Origin: Paralvinella palmiformis
Taxonomy: Eukaryota > Annelida > Polychaeta > Terebellida > Alvinellidae
Direction: 5' to 3'
DNA: 64,000 bases
Assembly: GCA_025642065.1 (NCBI GenBank)
Contig: JAODUP010000012.1
Coordinates: 1,066,001 to 1,130,000, forward strand
Each line of letters starts with the position of its first letter. The stretch's first letter is position 1. Positions 48,600 through 59,312 of the stretch are shown here, piece by piece. A program made the position numbers and the translations under genes. The notes beneath the pieces were generated by a model, which saw nothing but the letters and a program-made list of their open reading frames with translations, did no database searches and was not told the DNA's origin.

Positions 48600-48990
48600 A
48601 TGTCTACTGTTCCGCTTGTTCAGGGTATACAAACTTCCATCGCCAGAAATCACGTGATATTCTGATCCTCTCTGCCGATTAAACTGCTACTATTGGTCAA
48701 ATGCTCACGTTACAAGATGAATGTCAGGTTTGTCACCAAGCATAGAAGAATACTACCTGGCACTATGAACCTGCACCAATAGTGTGTCCTGACTGAAGGT
48801 TCGGGCTCTCCTGGTGTGACGGGCTGGCCAACAAAACTGACACACACGCACACAACCGCACACCCAGTAAGCCCTAAGGTCTGGCTAGCCCAACACCTGC
48901 ATCATACACCGCCCAGAAGCCAAAGGGGCGGAGCTACGCTTTGACAAGCAGCTTGTTCTCACTTGTTCTGACCAATAAGATTGCAGTGAT
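48600..48990. promoter_or_regulatory. Promoter-like GC-richer stretch inside the paralogue 1 intron
   Basis: Contains an E-box CACGTG (48651-48656), two CCAAT-type motifs (GACCAATAG on the minus strand near 48696; ACCAATAAG on the plus strand near 48970) and GC boxes (GGGGCGG near 48925 and CCGCCC near 48910). Surroundings are AT-rich, so the cluster stands out. It could drive a non-coding first exon of paralogue 2 or an alternative start of paralogue 1. No transcription start can be proven. Confidence 0.25.
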
Positions 48991-50070
48991 GGGACATGCC
49001 TATTGATAGACCGGTCAATTCACATTTCTTCTGATAAATAACCAACGTTTGTCTCGATTTAACACCAACTACAATAACGGTTGGTACAAGAAATTAGCCA
49101 AACGAATTAGTACATTTTGTAAATAAAACTTGCCATAGTATTAATTTCCCTGTTAACAAAAAATATCAGATTTCGCATCTTAGGATTATGTAAATCGGTG
49201 AATGTGGACAACAATAGCAATAATCAAACCCCACCAGGTATGCAATAAACATGATCGGCTCCCCCCCCCCCCCATACACAGCAGTAGTCATAAAAATGAT
49301 TTATAGGTGAATTACCACTATAAGTTTAACAGGTTTTTGAAAATAAGGAAACAGTTACATTCTCCTTACTGTGAAAGAAACAGCAGGTAGAGGAAACCCA
49401 GTACGATATTTTAATGAGAACAAATACAAAATAACCGAATGAGAGCCCCTTTTACATTTGACCACAGATCCAAACCCAAAAATCATGAAAGAGAAAACAA
49501 CTTTTTAAATATTTTTTTAATAAATATATGTCTTCAGGTTGCATTAATCAGTAAGGGGAAATATGACATATTAGCTTGGAAACCTAGAAGTTGAAGGTAC
49601 TAATGGGTATTCTTGTCTTTGAAAAATTACTAATTAAATAGCTTTAATTAACAGTCTAACATATGAACCTATGCATAATAAGGTAGAAAACTGAAACAAA
49701 ACAAACCAAAAATGTTCAACTACATAAGATATCTGTGAGAACTTCACTTGTGTCTCTAAAACGACGTTGTCTATTGGTTAATGTAGATTTACACACAACA
49801 CACTGAGGACCAGGTTACTTCCGCAGTTGTTAACACGACAATCTCTAGTTGAAGATGTTTGCTGACTGGCCATTATACTATTGATGTATTGACAAAACAC
49901 AAATCGGGGTGGATTAAACACTCACAAGTCTGAATTACAGAGTGTTATAAAAAAAATAGTTGGCAACTATAGCATGTAGATAATAATGCCAAATACATGT
50001 CAAGCAACCCTATTCAGCATGAATATTTATCTATCCGTGATAAAGTATTTTAAATTGATGTTAGTTACAT

Positions 50071-50190
50071 CGCCACTCTGTTTGTTGTAGGGTTAATGGA
50101 CCAGAGATTCTCCGAAGAAAGTAAATGACAATGAAAGCTGAAACGCCCTTCGGACTTAAGCTGGAATTGAATCTATGACTTCGAGTCTGT
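50071..50190 (-). mobile_element. tRNA-derived SINE, copy D (diverged)
   Basis: In plus-strand reading GCCACTCTGTTTGTTGTAGG...TAATGGACCAGAGATTCTCCGAAG and GCTGAAACGCCCTTC align in order with copies A and B (GCCACTTTTGTGCAC, TAAATGGGC, GATGAAACACCCTTC). The head region (GGAATTGAATC) is a decayed B box. Same orientation as A and B. Confidence 0.6.
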
Positions 50191-53100
50191 GACCAGTTTT
50201 GCTTTCAGATACCTGTATATATCTAACAAATCTATGAAACCAGCATGATTCCAAGTAAACCTCTATGATTAACTTGCCAAAACATCAACATTATTAAAAT
50301 ACTATATTTAGTATATTTAATATATACTGTATTTATCTGATAAGCCATTTATAAATTATATGTCTGCAAAAACTTCAAGCTATTACCGTACTTTCATTGC
50401 TGAACCGGTTAATAAAATATCCGCCTATAAATTGTGGATCCCTGACTGCTGAAAAGACTTGGTAATGAATGGCGTTTAGACATTTGTCATACACGTTTGG
50501 CGTCAATCATATTGAACAAAAACCATCTGCCCTCTATTTACGTCTGTCTAGTCTAATTATCACAGGAGTTAATTGAAATACAGTGCGCATATTTTACATA
50601 ACAGTGGTGGCGGTAAGGCAGTAATGTGACAAGTCCACACGCTGTATGTTACATCCATCAAGGGAGACAGCCTCCGGCAGTACATTGACATATGTTCTGT
50701 ATACTAGACCGGGCTGTAAATATCGGCCAAGTCATCTCTTAGCCCCAAGCGGTACATGCGGAGATAGAACGAGGCATCTGAAGATAGCACCTTGTACGGG
50801 ATCCATAAAGATTTTCCGCTCATCATGTGTGACCGATTCCTAGGACATGTATATAACAACTACATGCTCTATCAACATGTCCACGGCTGACATCAGTTGA
50901 TGTGTATTTAGTCAGAGCTGAGAAACTTCCACCAAGAAGCTGGTTTACCTTGTTACTGAACTAGAACTAGTCTGTCAAACAAACTGTACATGCGCAGAAG
51001 ATATTAACATTCATACGGCGGACATGCCCGATCAAATAGCAAGTAAAGGGGGAGGGTGGATGTCTGTAATGAATTAAGAAATAAACCTTATTTACACTAA
51101 TGAAAAAAGCACATGCTCTGTTCTTTGATAACCGCAATAACAAAAATAAGCAATAACCTATTGCTCGCTTTAAATCAAAGATTCACACTCAAACTTATTT
51201 GTATGTATGTATATACGTGATGTGACCACCGCATAGCTCGCGGTCTATCCAGTAAGGAAGTTAATATAAAAGGTCTGCGGCGCCAAGAAAATCCCATCTC
51301 AAGTTCACCCAACTATACTCAATAGACAAGATAAACAAAATGAAGCCAAATCGTTGACAATATTCTAAAATGATCCCAGTTAGTTATAAAACAACCAAAA
51401 AAGACTTGATGTTGGTAAGAAAACACGGGACACCGCTGGTGATTATTTGCTTGTGAACTCCACCAAAACAGGACAGACTAGAGATTAGCTAAAATAATAT
51501 TTTTTGATATGTAAAGTGTATGCAGCTTGTCTTCGGATGATGCCTTTATGTCAATGTTACCCGGTAACGAACTATAAAATTCTAAGTGTGTATTACAAAA
51601 TTTCTCAAACTGCCACCATCCGTCTGGTAAAATACTAAATTAACAACTTTCTCTGATATTTTTATGATTAATCAGCATTTTATTATATTTAATAATAGCT
51701 TATTAGTAGCTGGGAGTAAGCTGCAATCCTCAGGAGCACAAATCGTGCTAACTCTATACTTATTAAGACCAGATGAATGTTAAACGCGCTTGGTACTTAA
51801 CTACCAGAAGCTTGAATGACAGTAGTGAGCGAAGATGTGGGAGGTAGTAATTAAATTTCTATTGATTGATGAGGCTATTTAGTTTTAATCGCAAAGTAAA
51901 TGGTGATGACACCTAGGCCATCACACCAGCAAAAGATAAGTGCAATTTAGTCATATTGTAACATAGAAGTTATTAATCAAAAGTTAATCAATAATTTGTA
52001 GACAGCCATTTTAATGCAGCAAAGAATGAGCCAATCTAACATAACACAATAGCCAATTTAATACACAAACTAATAAAACTGATTAGCTAAGAATGAACTA
52101 GCTAAATTATCGATCATCCAGACAAAGGAAAACGTCACTACTAAAATGACCCTTGAATGTCAGTTTGTAGATTGGTAACAAATTATAGCTGATAAACACC
52201 AATCAAATTGTACCTAGATCATCTTCAGATAAGACACCTTTTTTTACTGAAGCACCTTTCTGCTTGCCAGAGAAATCAGTGACAGGGTAATAGGACAACA
52301 ATGAAAATGACAACAACAATTATCATCAGCACACTGATGTTGATGATGATGATGACGATCGTCATGATGGAGTCATCACCGTCGGCCGGTCACACTGTGA
52401 GCCAATGGTCAGCTGACGTAACAACTGTTGTCATGTAGACAATGACCGTTAACTAACCATGACAGCTCAGAGCCAATGTTTACAACTCACCATTCTGTCT
52501 AATCATCTTAGATGAGCAGACTGCTATTGTTAGCTATCACCGACTTACTGCGTAACTTTACCTAATCATTCCGGTTCGGCACACAGACAACATCAGATGA
52601 AAGTCTCTCACACTAACTGACCACTGTCAATCAGGAAACTGAAGCCATCTAGGAGAATTCTAAGCTTAGTCGGCGAGGTCAGATCCGAGTATATAGGATT
52701 AAATGGAAGCTAACAGATGTACGTTATCTATTATTTAACTGACACATTGAACCTGTTGCAGTTTACATCTTACCTAAGTTGTAATTTATGTCTAGATTGC
52801 CTATCTGAAATGACTTCACCAAGTAACTGGTAGAATAATAATAATAATAACCATTTTTTTGAAATATATTTCTATCATAAATCTTCCTAGACCGAATGAT
52901 TGTAATTTGATATAACGAGGTATGTGTGAGAGAAGGAGAGCCCAGCACATTGTTAGGCATATTTTCTTCACACATATCCCACCACTAATTACCAACGTAA
53001 ACATTAATCCATCACCACATAATACTGACAGTAACCAACCATTCCCTCCCTCTAATTAATGCCAGCTCCAGTAGCTATAATGTTTATCACTCTGTGCTCA

Positions 53101-53520
53101 TTTTCATCAACGTCAAAAACCTTAATAACAGCAATGTATCTGTCTGTTAAGCACTGAAATATGAAGAATACAAACCTGTTTTTCATTCACTACCCACTTT
53201 ATAGTAAGCAGTTGACACGGTAAAGTTTATTAATCACGGAATTACATCACAAACCGTTGTTTTTCAAAAATATGATACTATGAGGTTGAGTGGCACAATA
53301 CTTGACATTGTATCACTTCTTCCTAGGAGATGTAAGTGTAGCCATTTTTTTGTATATAACTAAAATGAATCTGGCAACGGTAGTATTAAAAGATGTCCGA
53401 CAATATCAATATAACATCATAGATGTGGATCGCTTGGCTGTAGCTGACCAACAAATGGAGATTGGCCAACATTGTATATCCGAGATATGTAAAAGTGACA
53501 GTCGAGTTAGAAGTCATGTC

Positions 53521-53571
53521 ATCTTGTTCTTTGACTTGGCATCAGGTGAAAAAATCTCTATTAAAGATCAG
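53521..53571 (+). mobile_element. Possible copy of the repeat at 16461-16530
   Basis: ATCTTGTTCTTTGACTTGGC then ATCAGGTGAAAAAATCTC and TTAAAGATCAG align with ATCCTGCTCTGTGATTTG, GTCAGGTGAAAAACATC and CAAAGGTCAG at 16481-16530. The match is short and judged by eye. Confidence 0.35.
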
Positions 53572-54502
53572 ATAGATCACCGGACATCTGCATGCATGAT
53601 TTGCTTTTGAGACTTTCCTCGGAGAGATGTAACAGACCAAAATATAAAAAAATATGACAAGTTCGCTTACCTGCACTGAGCACAAACTAACAAGTGATCA
53701 TAAATGATCACTGGAGCACTTGTTTAACCGACAGGAACTATATCCAATACGTGGCCTAGAATGTATCAAAGCATCGTCCACGTAAAGATATACAATGATA
53801 AAATGATGGCTTACAACATTTGGCCGTCATGGATGGATCAGTGTTTCTACTGAGAACACACTGAAATGTGTTTGAAAATGATGGTCACATATCTACAACT
53901 ACTTTGTCATGAGCGAGTCTGTCAGACACTCAAGTACTCATTGTAGCATTCTGCCAGTAATTCGAAGCTAACACCCATTTTGCTATTGTTTTTGTTCCAC
54001 AAGCTGTAATATCAAACAATACAATTTGGCGATGGCTGACATTTCTCTACAGCATGAAAAATATCTCACTTGTCTTGGTGCTAATTTTTCACCAAGGGAA
54101 CTCCAATCCTTCACCAAATCTGTGATATGTAAACAATATTTATCTTCTTGTCAGGGTGATATAATTTGAAATGGACAGGTTTCAAATTTTGTTTTGAAAA
54201 AAAATGACAAATGTAATATATTTTACATAAAATCCTAGGATCTAAATGAACTGACAACCCTAGCAGAAGTGCAACAGACAGCAGAATGAATGCAAAAAGC
54301 GGCGAGCAATCAGAAATGTTAAAAAAAATTCTTCCTGTTAGAAATGATAAATACACAAGAAAAGCTATTCAAATGCTCTTTTATTATCCATGAAATGTCA
54401 CAAGAAAGGTGACTGAACAGTGATCTAAGGAGAACTGTGAAGGTCACACTATGGTGGAAAATGATTCATTAACTTGTCAAAATTTCAACAAGCAAATATT
54501 AG

Positions 54503-54544
<42 letters not shown>
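54503..54544. repeat. (CT)n microsatellite
   Basis: Perfect CT tract of about 21 units about 375 bp downstream (minus sense) of the paralogue 1 first coding exon. Confidence 0.95.
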
Positions 54545-54548
<4 letters not shown>

Positions 54549-54919
54549 GCACTCACACCCACCCTTCTGTCAACGTGATTTTAGACAAACAACATGACTA
54601 GGAGCATCATAGTATCTGGGCCCATATTATAGCACCATTGTTTCAATCTGTTCCAATGCCATGCTTTTCTTTTGCCTTCCAGCAATTTTACACCAGTAAA
54701 GTATGACTAGAAGATGAACATTAAAAGTTTTGCTATGACTAAATACTGATTTAATATTATTTAAAACCACCTTTCCTTTTCCTTTAAATAACCATTGCAA
54801 TTTCACATACTTACTGAAAACACCTTTTTAAAAACAACACTTAGTTTTCTACATAACACAAATACACTTGGCAAGCAAAAACAAACAAACAAATAAATAA
54901 GCAAACGTTAGTAACCCAC

Positions 54920-55090
54920 CATTTCTGTCTTGCTCTCCAAATATAAATTGTTCAGGTCTATAGCATTTTCGCTTGGTGGCAGCATGCTTGAGAGGCTTGT
55001 TAAAGAGTGACTTGACCAAGATTGAGGATAGTTAGATGATGGTGCCACAGATTCCTCATCGTAGTCATCATAATTATAGGGACTCTCCAT
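54920..55090 (-). CDS. Paralogue 1, first coding exon
   Basis: 57 codons from ATG at 55090-55088 (G at -3 and +4), starting MESPYNYDDYDEES and ending LNNLYLESKTEM at the donor ATG|GTGGGT. The Tyr/Asp-rich start is specific to this paralogue; the SLTSLSSMLPPSE stretch and the exon end align with paralogue 2. An acceptor (ATGATTTCAG, exon from about 55118 or 55112) lies upstream, and the frame stays open across it. A longer N-terminus from another exon is therefore formally possible, but paralogue 2 clearly starts at the equivalent place, which argues for this ATG. Confidence 0.8.
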
Positions 55091-58019
55091 CACTGAAGTT
55101 ACAGCTGCATCTGAAACTGAAATCATAATGTTGATATACATACTGATGCAAAATACAAATAAACATAAGCTTTAAAAAACAGAAATGTGTACGTGTATCT
55201 GATCTAAATGCATCCTGCTATTCAGCTCAGTCCATTATAAACGTGCACCAAATACCAGTCTACTTATTGGCTAGTAATAAATTACATTACAGCCAGCACA
55301 TCCTAATAATAATTTTAATACAATTTTCCATAATAATGAATCAATTTATTATTTCAGATGTTATGTATTAAATGGTAGATTAATCATTCCAACAAACATT
55401 ATTTCATGTGCTCATAAATTTACTACATGCATTACACTATTTATTTCCATTAAAATCAGTTATCATTTGTATTATAATTTCTGTATTCTGATAAACTAAG
55501 TTCTGGCTACTATGCTTATATCAACATGATTAAAATAATTACTTTATCTAAACTTAATCAATGTAAAAACAGTTTTTCTCTCTACTTAATGGCAAACCTT
55601 TTTATTGTATAGGTTATTTTGTTTTAGTTAGACCAGAGGTTTTCTTTTACAATCACAGGCACACTTGATACACTGTACATGTACTGGTATAATGACTGTT
55701 AATGATATTTCTAAGCCAGACCCATCTGGCGCTTACCAACTCTTTACAAGTTTACAATTCACGTTTACTTTATTTGCCAAATATAACTCAAGGTACACCA
55801 TAATATTTACACAAATGAAGGAAACTTTTTATTATGACGTTCTACAGCTGTAACAAAGAACAACACTTCCAGCAGTATTTCTCCTCCATATGGCTACTTT
55901 ATTGCTGCTGGACGGCACCCACTGGGAGCCTGACTGAGGGCATGTAACTGTGAGGCAAAACAACGCCCTGGTCAGATAACCTGTGACCTCTTCATGACAG
56001 AGGTCATCACGCAACTAGCTCATGATCAATGAAGGGAATATCCTCACATGCCAAAAAGAAAATCTGTCATGATATCAGTGATAATGTCTGAAATGATGAG
56101 CCAATGGCCAGTGAACCATACTGTCAGCTGAGTGGACCAGGTGTGGAGTGTGACATCAGTTGTATAAAAAACCGGAACTAATTCATCAAAGAAATACAGT
56201 TAGTGAACATGTTGTATCTGTAAATGAGGTGTCATATACTCTCTCCCCATAATTAAGGTTCATATTTAATCCAGAACAAAGCCATCTGTTGTCAGGTAAT
56301 ACTATGATACATGGCTAACAAATCACACAACTACATTACGTGTTGTTCTATGCTGATGTCACAATCTTTGCAGCAATAACCATCAATTATCACCTTGTTC
56401 TTGTTGTCACAATCTGGCAATCTGAATAGATCTCAAGTAACCATGGCACCAATTATGTACATGTTGGAAAATATTATTAATGTTCATTGGTGGCACGTAA
56501 TGCATATTTAAAACTCTCAGTGCCCACTAAAGCAAGCATGAAAATCAACCTAAATGATCGGTTTCATTTCGATAAAATTTTACTGTTTGCTTAGTATATT
56601 AAAAAAATGTTCTCAGACAATCCACAGTGACATGACAAGCTGAACTTGGAAGCTCAAAGATTAATATTTGTTGAATCGTGGCAAATACAAAACTTTCCAA
56701 AAAGATAAAAGCACTTAAAGTCTAAAGCATTCTTAAGTTCTATGCATGTAAGTGTGATTAAATTTAAAAAGGTAGTAAATTATCATAAATTTATAAATTT
56801 AATTGTAAATAATTTTCAAAGTTCACCTGAAGGCAGAACGCTAACAACTATATAAGCAAGATGTTTTTAAATAGAAAACTTTCCACTGCCCAATGACATA
56901 TTATATACCAGACTACTAATACTTATAAAAAGAAATAAGAGTTTTGATACAAAAATGGTACAAGTCTAGTTCAGATTATGTTTGAACAAACAGCAAAACC
57001 ACTCTCAGGAAAGTATTATTTTGCTGGGGTCATGTTTGAACTGAACCAGTCTCAATAAACCTACATTTGAGATTTTATTTGGTTTTAGGCTTCAATTAGC
57101 ATACTTCAGCAAACAGAGAACAACTCTTATTACTTAGCTCCAGTCTGGTTTATTATCACTGCACACCTTACACTTTAGGTATATGTTTACAAAGCTGAAG
57201 ATCTCACACAAACAAAGTTTTCCTCTTGACTCCGCACGTGTGAGGTCACAATTAACAGATCTCTCTAAGAACGAATAAAGTGTACTGTAAGAATCCCCAT
57301 ATAACAATAAAGTCTAGAATTCAACATTAGTTGTACTGAAGTAATAACATCATGGAACACTAGCTCTAATAAAAGTCAATTACTCCCGGAAAACAATATA
57401 TCAAGTAGCCTTTTGTCATTATGTGAGTATTAAATAAGACTGATTTCCGAAAGTTAGTAACTTGACAAAAGATAGTTTAAAATTATAAATTGTAATTCAT
57501 ATAAATTAGATCGTATATTTTAATAGTATTAAATAATTATGTATTAAATATCAATGATTAAACAAAAAGTAGTTTAATACTGTCATACGGTTACACTAAA
57601 TCTTATTTTAATATAGGATCAAACCTATGGTAGGTTCTAATCATACGATATTACATGTTTCTTTCTTTAACTTAGTAACCTTGAGAATGTTACAATATTT
57701 GAAGATTATTTTTTCATACGTCTCAAAAAACATAACCCAGTAACTAAAGTAAAGTAGTGGAAAATATTTTTAATAGTGTCAATGGCATCCAAGCATCTGA
57801 AAATGCCAATTTAGTGAGCTACTGGCTCCACCTGGTGAATTAAAATGGTGACACCGTAGTATTTTAGCCAGCCAAATGAACTGCCTTAAACTGTGGACGG
57901 CACGAAAATAAAACGTACGGTATATATATCCCAACTCAACGGTTGGTGGAGAAGGGAGTTGTATAATATATATATATATATATTGCAAATGAAAAGTGGA
58001 CACCTGTGCCTTTGCATTT

Positions 58020-58100
58020 TTGGCATCAAGTGCCTGTGACATTGCCGAAGACATTCTCCATCATTTACACAGTACTTGTTTTCTGGATACTGTAAAATCA
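58020..58100 (-). other. Possible EGF-like half-domain exon
   Basis: After a good acceptor (TTATGATTTTACAG) the minus strand reads YPENKYCVNDGECLR, matching the start of EGF-ligand-type EGF modules (Y-C-x-N-D-G-x-C). It then continues with QCHRHLMPKMQRH to a possible CAG|GTGT donor. The rest of a six-cysteine module is not visible nearby, so this may be chance or a relic. Confidence 0.3.
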
Positions 58101-58840
58101 TAATAGGCTGATATTTTCAACTGTATAATTTTATGAACTAACATTAATCATAAATTCATATAAAAATTATCAAAAATACTTCAAATATTTATAAATTAAT
58201 GTATCTAGACAAGTATAAAAATATATAACTAAATTATCAAAAAATATATTTAACTGGAACAGATACAAATACACTAAGTATCTGAAATGAGCCTAGTTAA
58301 CACACATGTTTTAATAAAGCCACCAACCACACTTTCAAGGAATTGTTGGCTTTCTGCAGAATTGCACTGATTGCTTCTCATAAATGATAATTTGCCCATA
58401 CTTCATGGCTTAGAATAATAGTTTTACTTTACACTGTCTACATTTTTCAATTTGCAACCAAACCCAGAAAAGCCAGATAGTACGACGGGAAGGATTAAAA
58501 AAAGTTACGTGTTCTGACGTCAGGTGGCACAGAAAGGTATATATCATTCTAGTGTGTAATGAGGTAATATTTTCTTAATGGATGGCTAATATAATTGATT
58601 ACCCTTTCCAACAACATTGTATTTGTATTAACAGTTTTGTTTAAAATGTTGTAACTAACAATTATGGTAAACTGCCTGCCATAATCATATAAGAAAAGTG
58701 ACCTTCGTGGATATTTCATAATTTTTCACATTAAAGATCTCTATATTAAATAATAGATATTATAATAGATATATACATGATTATGGCCATACTGGAAACA
58801 AATATTTTTACTTGCATTTATTAAATTAAACTTCTGTACT

Positions 58841-58902
58841 CACATTGACAGTACTTGCCATTAAGTTTATCTTCAATTACAAGAACAGCTTGATTGTTAT
58901 TG
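58841..58902 (-). other. Possible EGF-like half-domain exon ending in a GTGAGT donor
   Basis: The minus strand reads CNNNQAVLVIEDKLNGKYCQ up to a perfect GTGAGT donor. The G-K-Y-C-Q-C ending is typical of the second half of an EGF module. The acceptor upstream (TATGTAAG) is poor. The end phase (1) does not fit the candidate exon at 58100 but would fit the exon entering paralogue 1 at about 55118. Confidence 0.25.
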
Positions 58903-58982
58903 CATCTTACATATGCATGTGTGCATGGACAGGCGGACAAACAGCTGCATACAGTATAAACAAGTATGCAGAGGTGTACACA

Positions 58983-59312
58983 GTGAGTGAGTGAGTGGTG
59001 GTGAGTGAGTGAGTGAGTAGTGAGTGAGTGAGTGAGTGAGTGAGTGAGTGAGTGAGTGAGTGAGTGAGTGAGTGAGTGAGTGAGTGAGTGAGTGAGTGAG
59101 TGAGTGAGTGAGTGAGTGAGTGGTGGTGGTGAGTGGTGGTGAGTGAGTGAGTGAGTGGTGGTGGTGAGTGGTGAGTGAGTGAGTGAGTGAGTGAGTGAGT
59201 GAGTGAGTGAGTGAGTGAGTGAGTGAGTGAGTGAGTGAGTGAGTGAGTGAGTGAGTGAGTGAGTGAGTGAGTGAGTGAGTGAGTGAGTGAGTGAGTGAGT
59301 GAGTGAGTGAGT
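58983..59312. repeat. (GAGT)n tetranucleotide array, about 330 bp
   Basis: Nearly pure GAGT repeat with clustered GGT interruptions near 58995 and 59121-59170. On the minus strand it reads as a long Leu-Thr-His-Ser repeat frame, which is a by-product of a 4-bp unit (12 bp gives 4 codons) and not a gene. Confidence 0.95.

Larger units (their letters stand above)
39390..54919 (-). other. Intron of paralogue 1 (15.5 kb, phase 0)
   Basis: From donor GTGGGTTAC (54919-54911) to the acceptor at 39390. It holds (AC)n at 44611-44665, a G-run at about 45404-45416, a 58-codon coding-like frame at 48206-48382, a promoter-like GC-richer stretch at 48600-48990, a C13 run at 49261-49273, SINE copy D, a fragment at 53521-53571, and (CT)n at 54503-54544. 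A short imperfect tandem duplication (GAGCTTCTATAGCTTCACAT) lies near 42563-42615. The other plus-strand frames (62-106 codons) look like chance. Confidence 0.7.

Noticed and set aside
53290..53610. 106-codon plus-strand frame
   Set aside because: No homology that I recognise; it contains the repeat-like stretch at 53521-53571, has no splice or promoter context, and composition is not convincing.
58983..59312. CRISPR-like direct repeats
   Set aside because: Continuous 4-bp satellite without spacers, in a eukaryotic genome.
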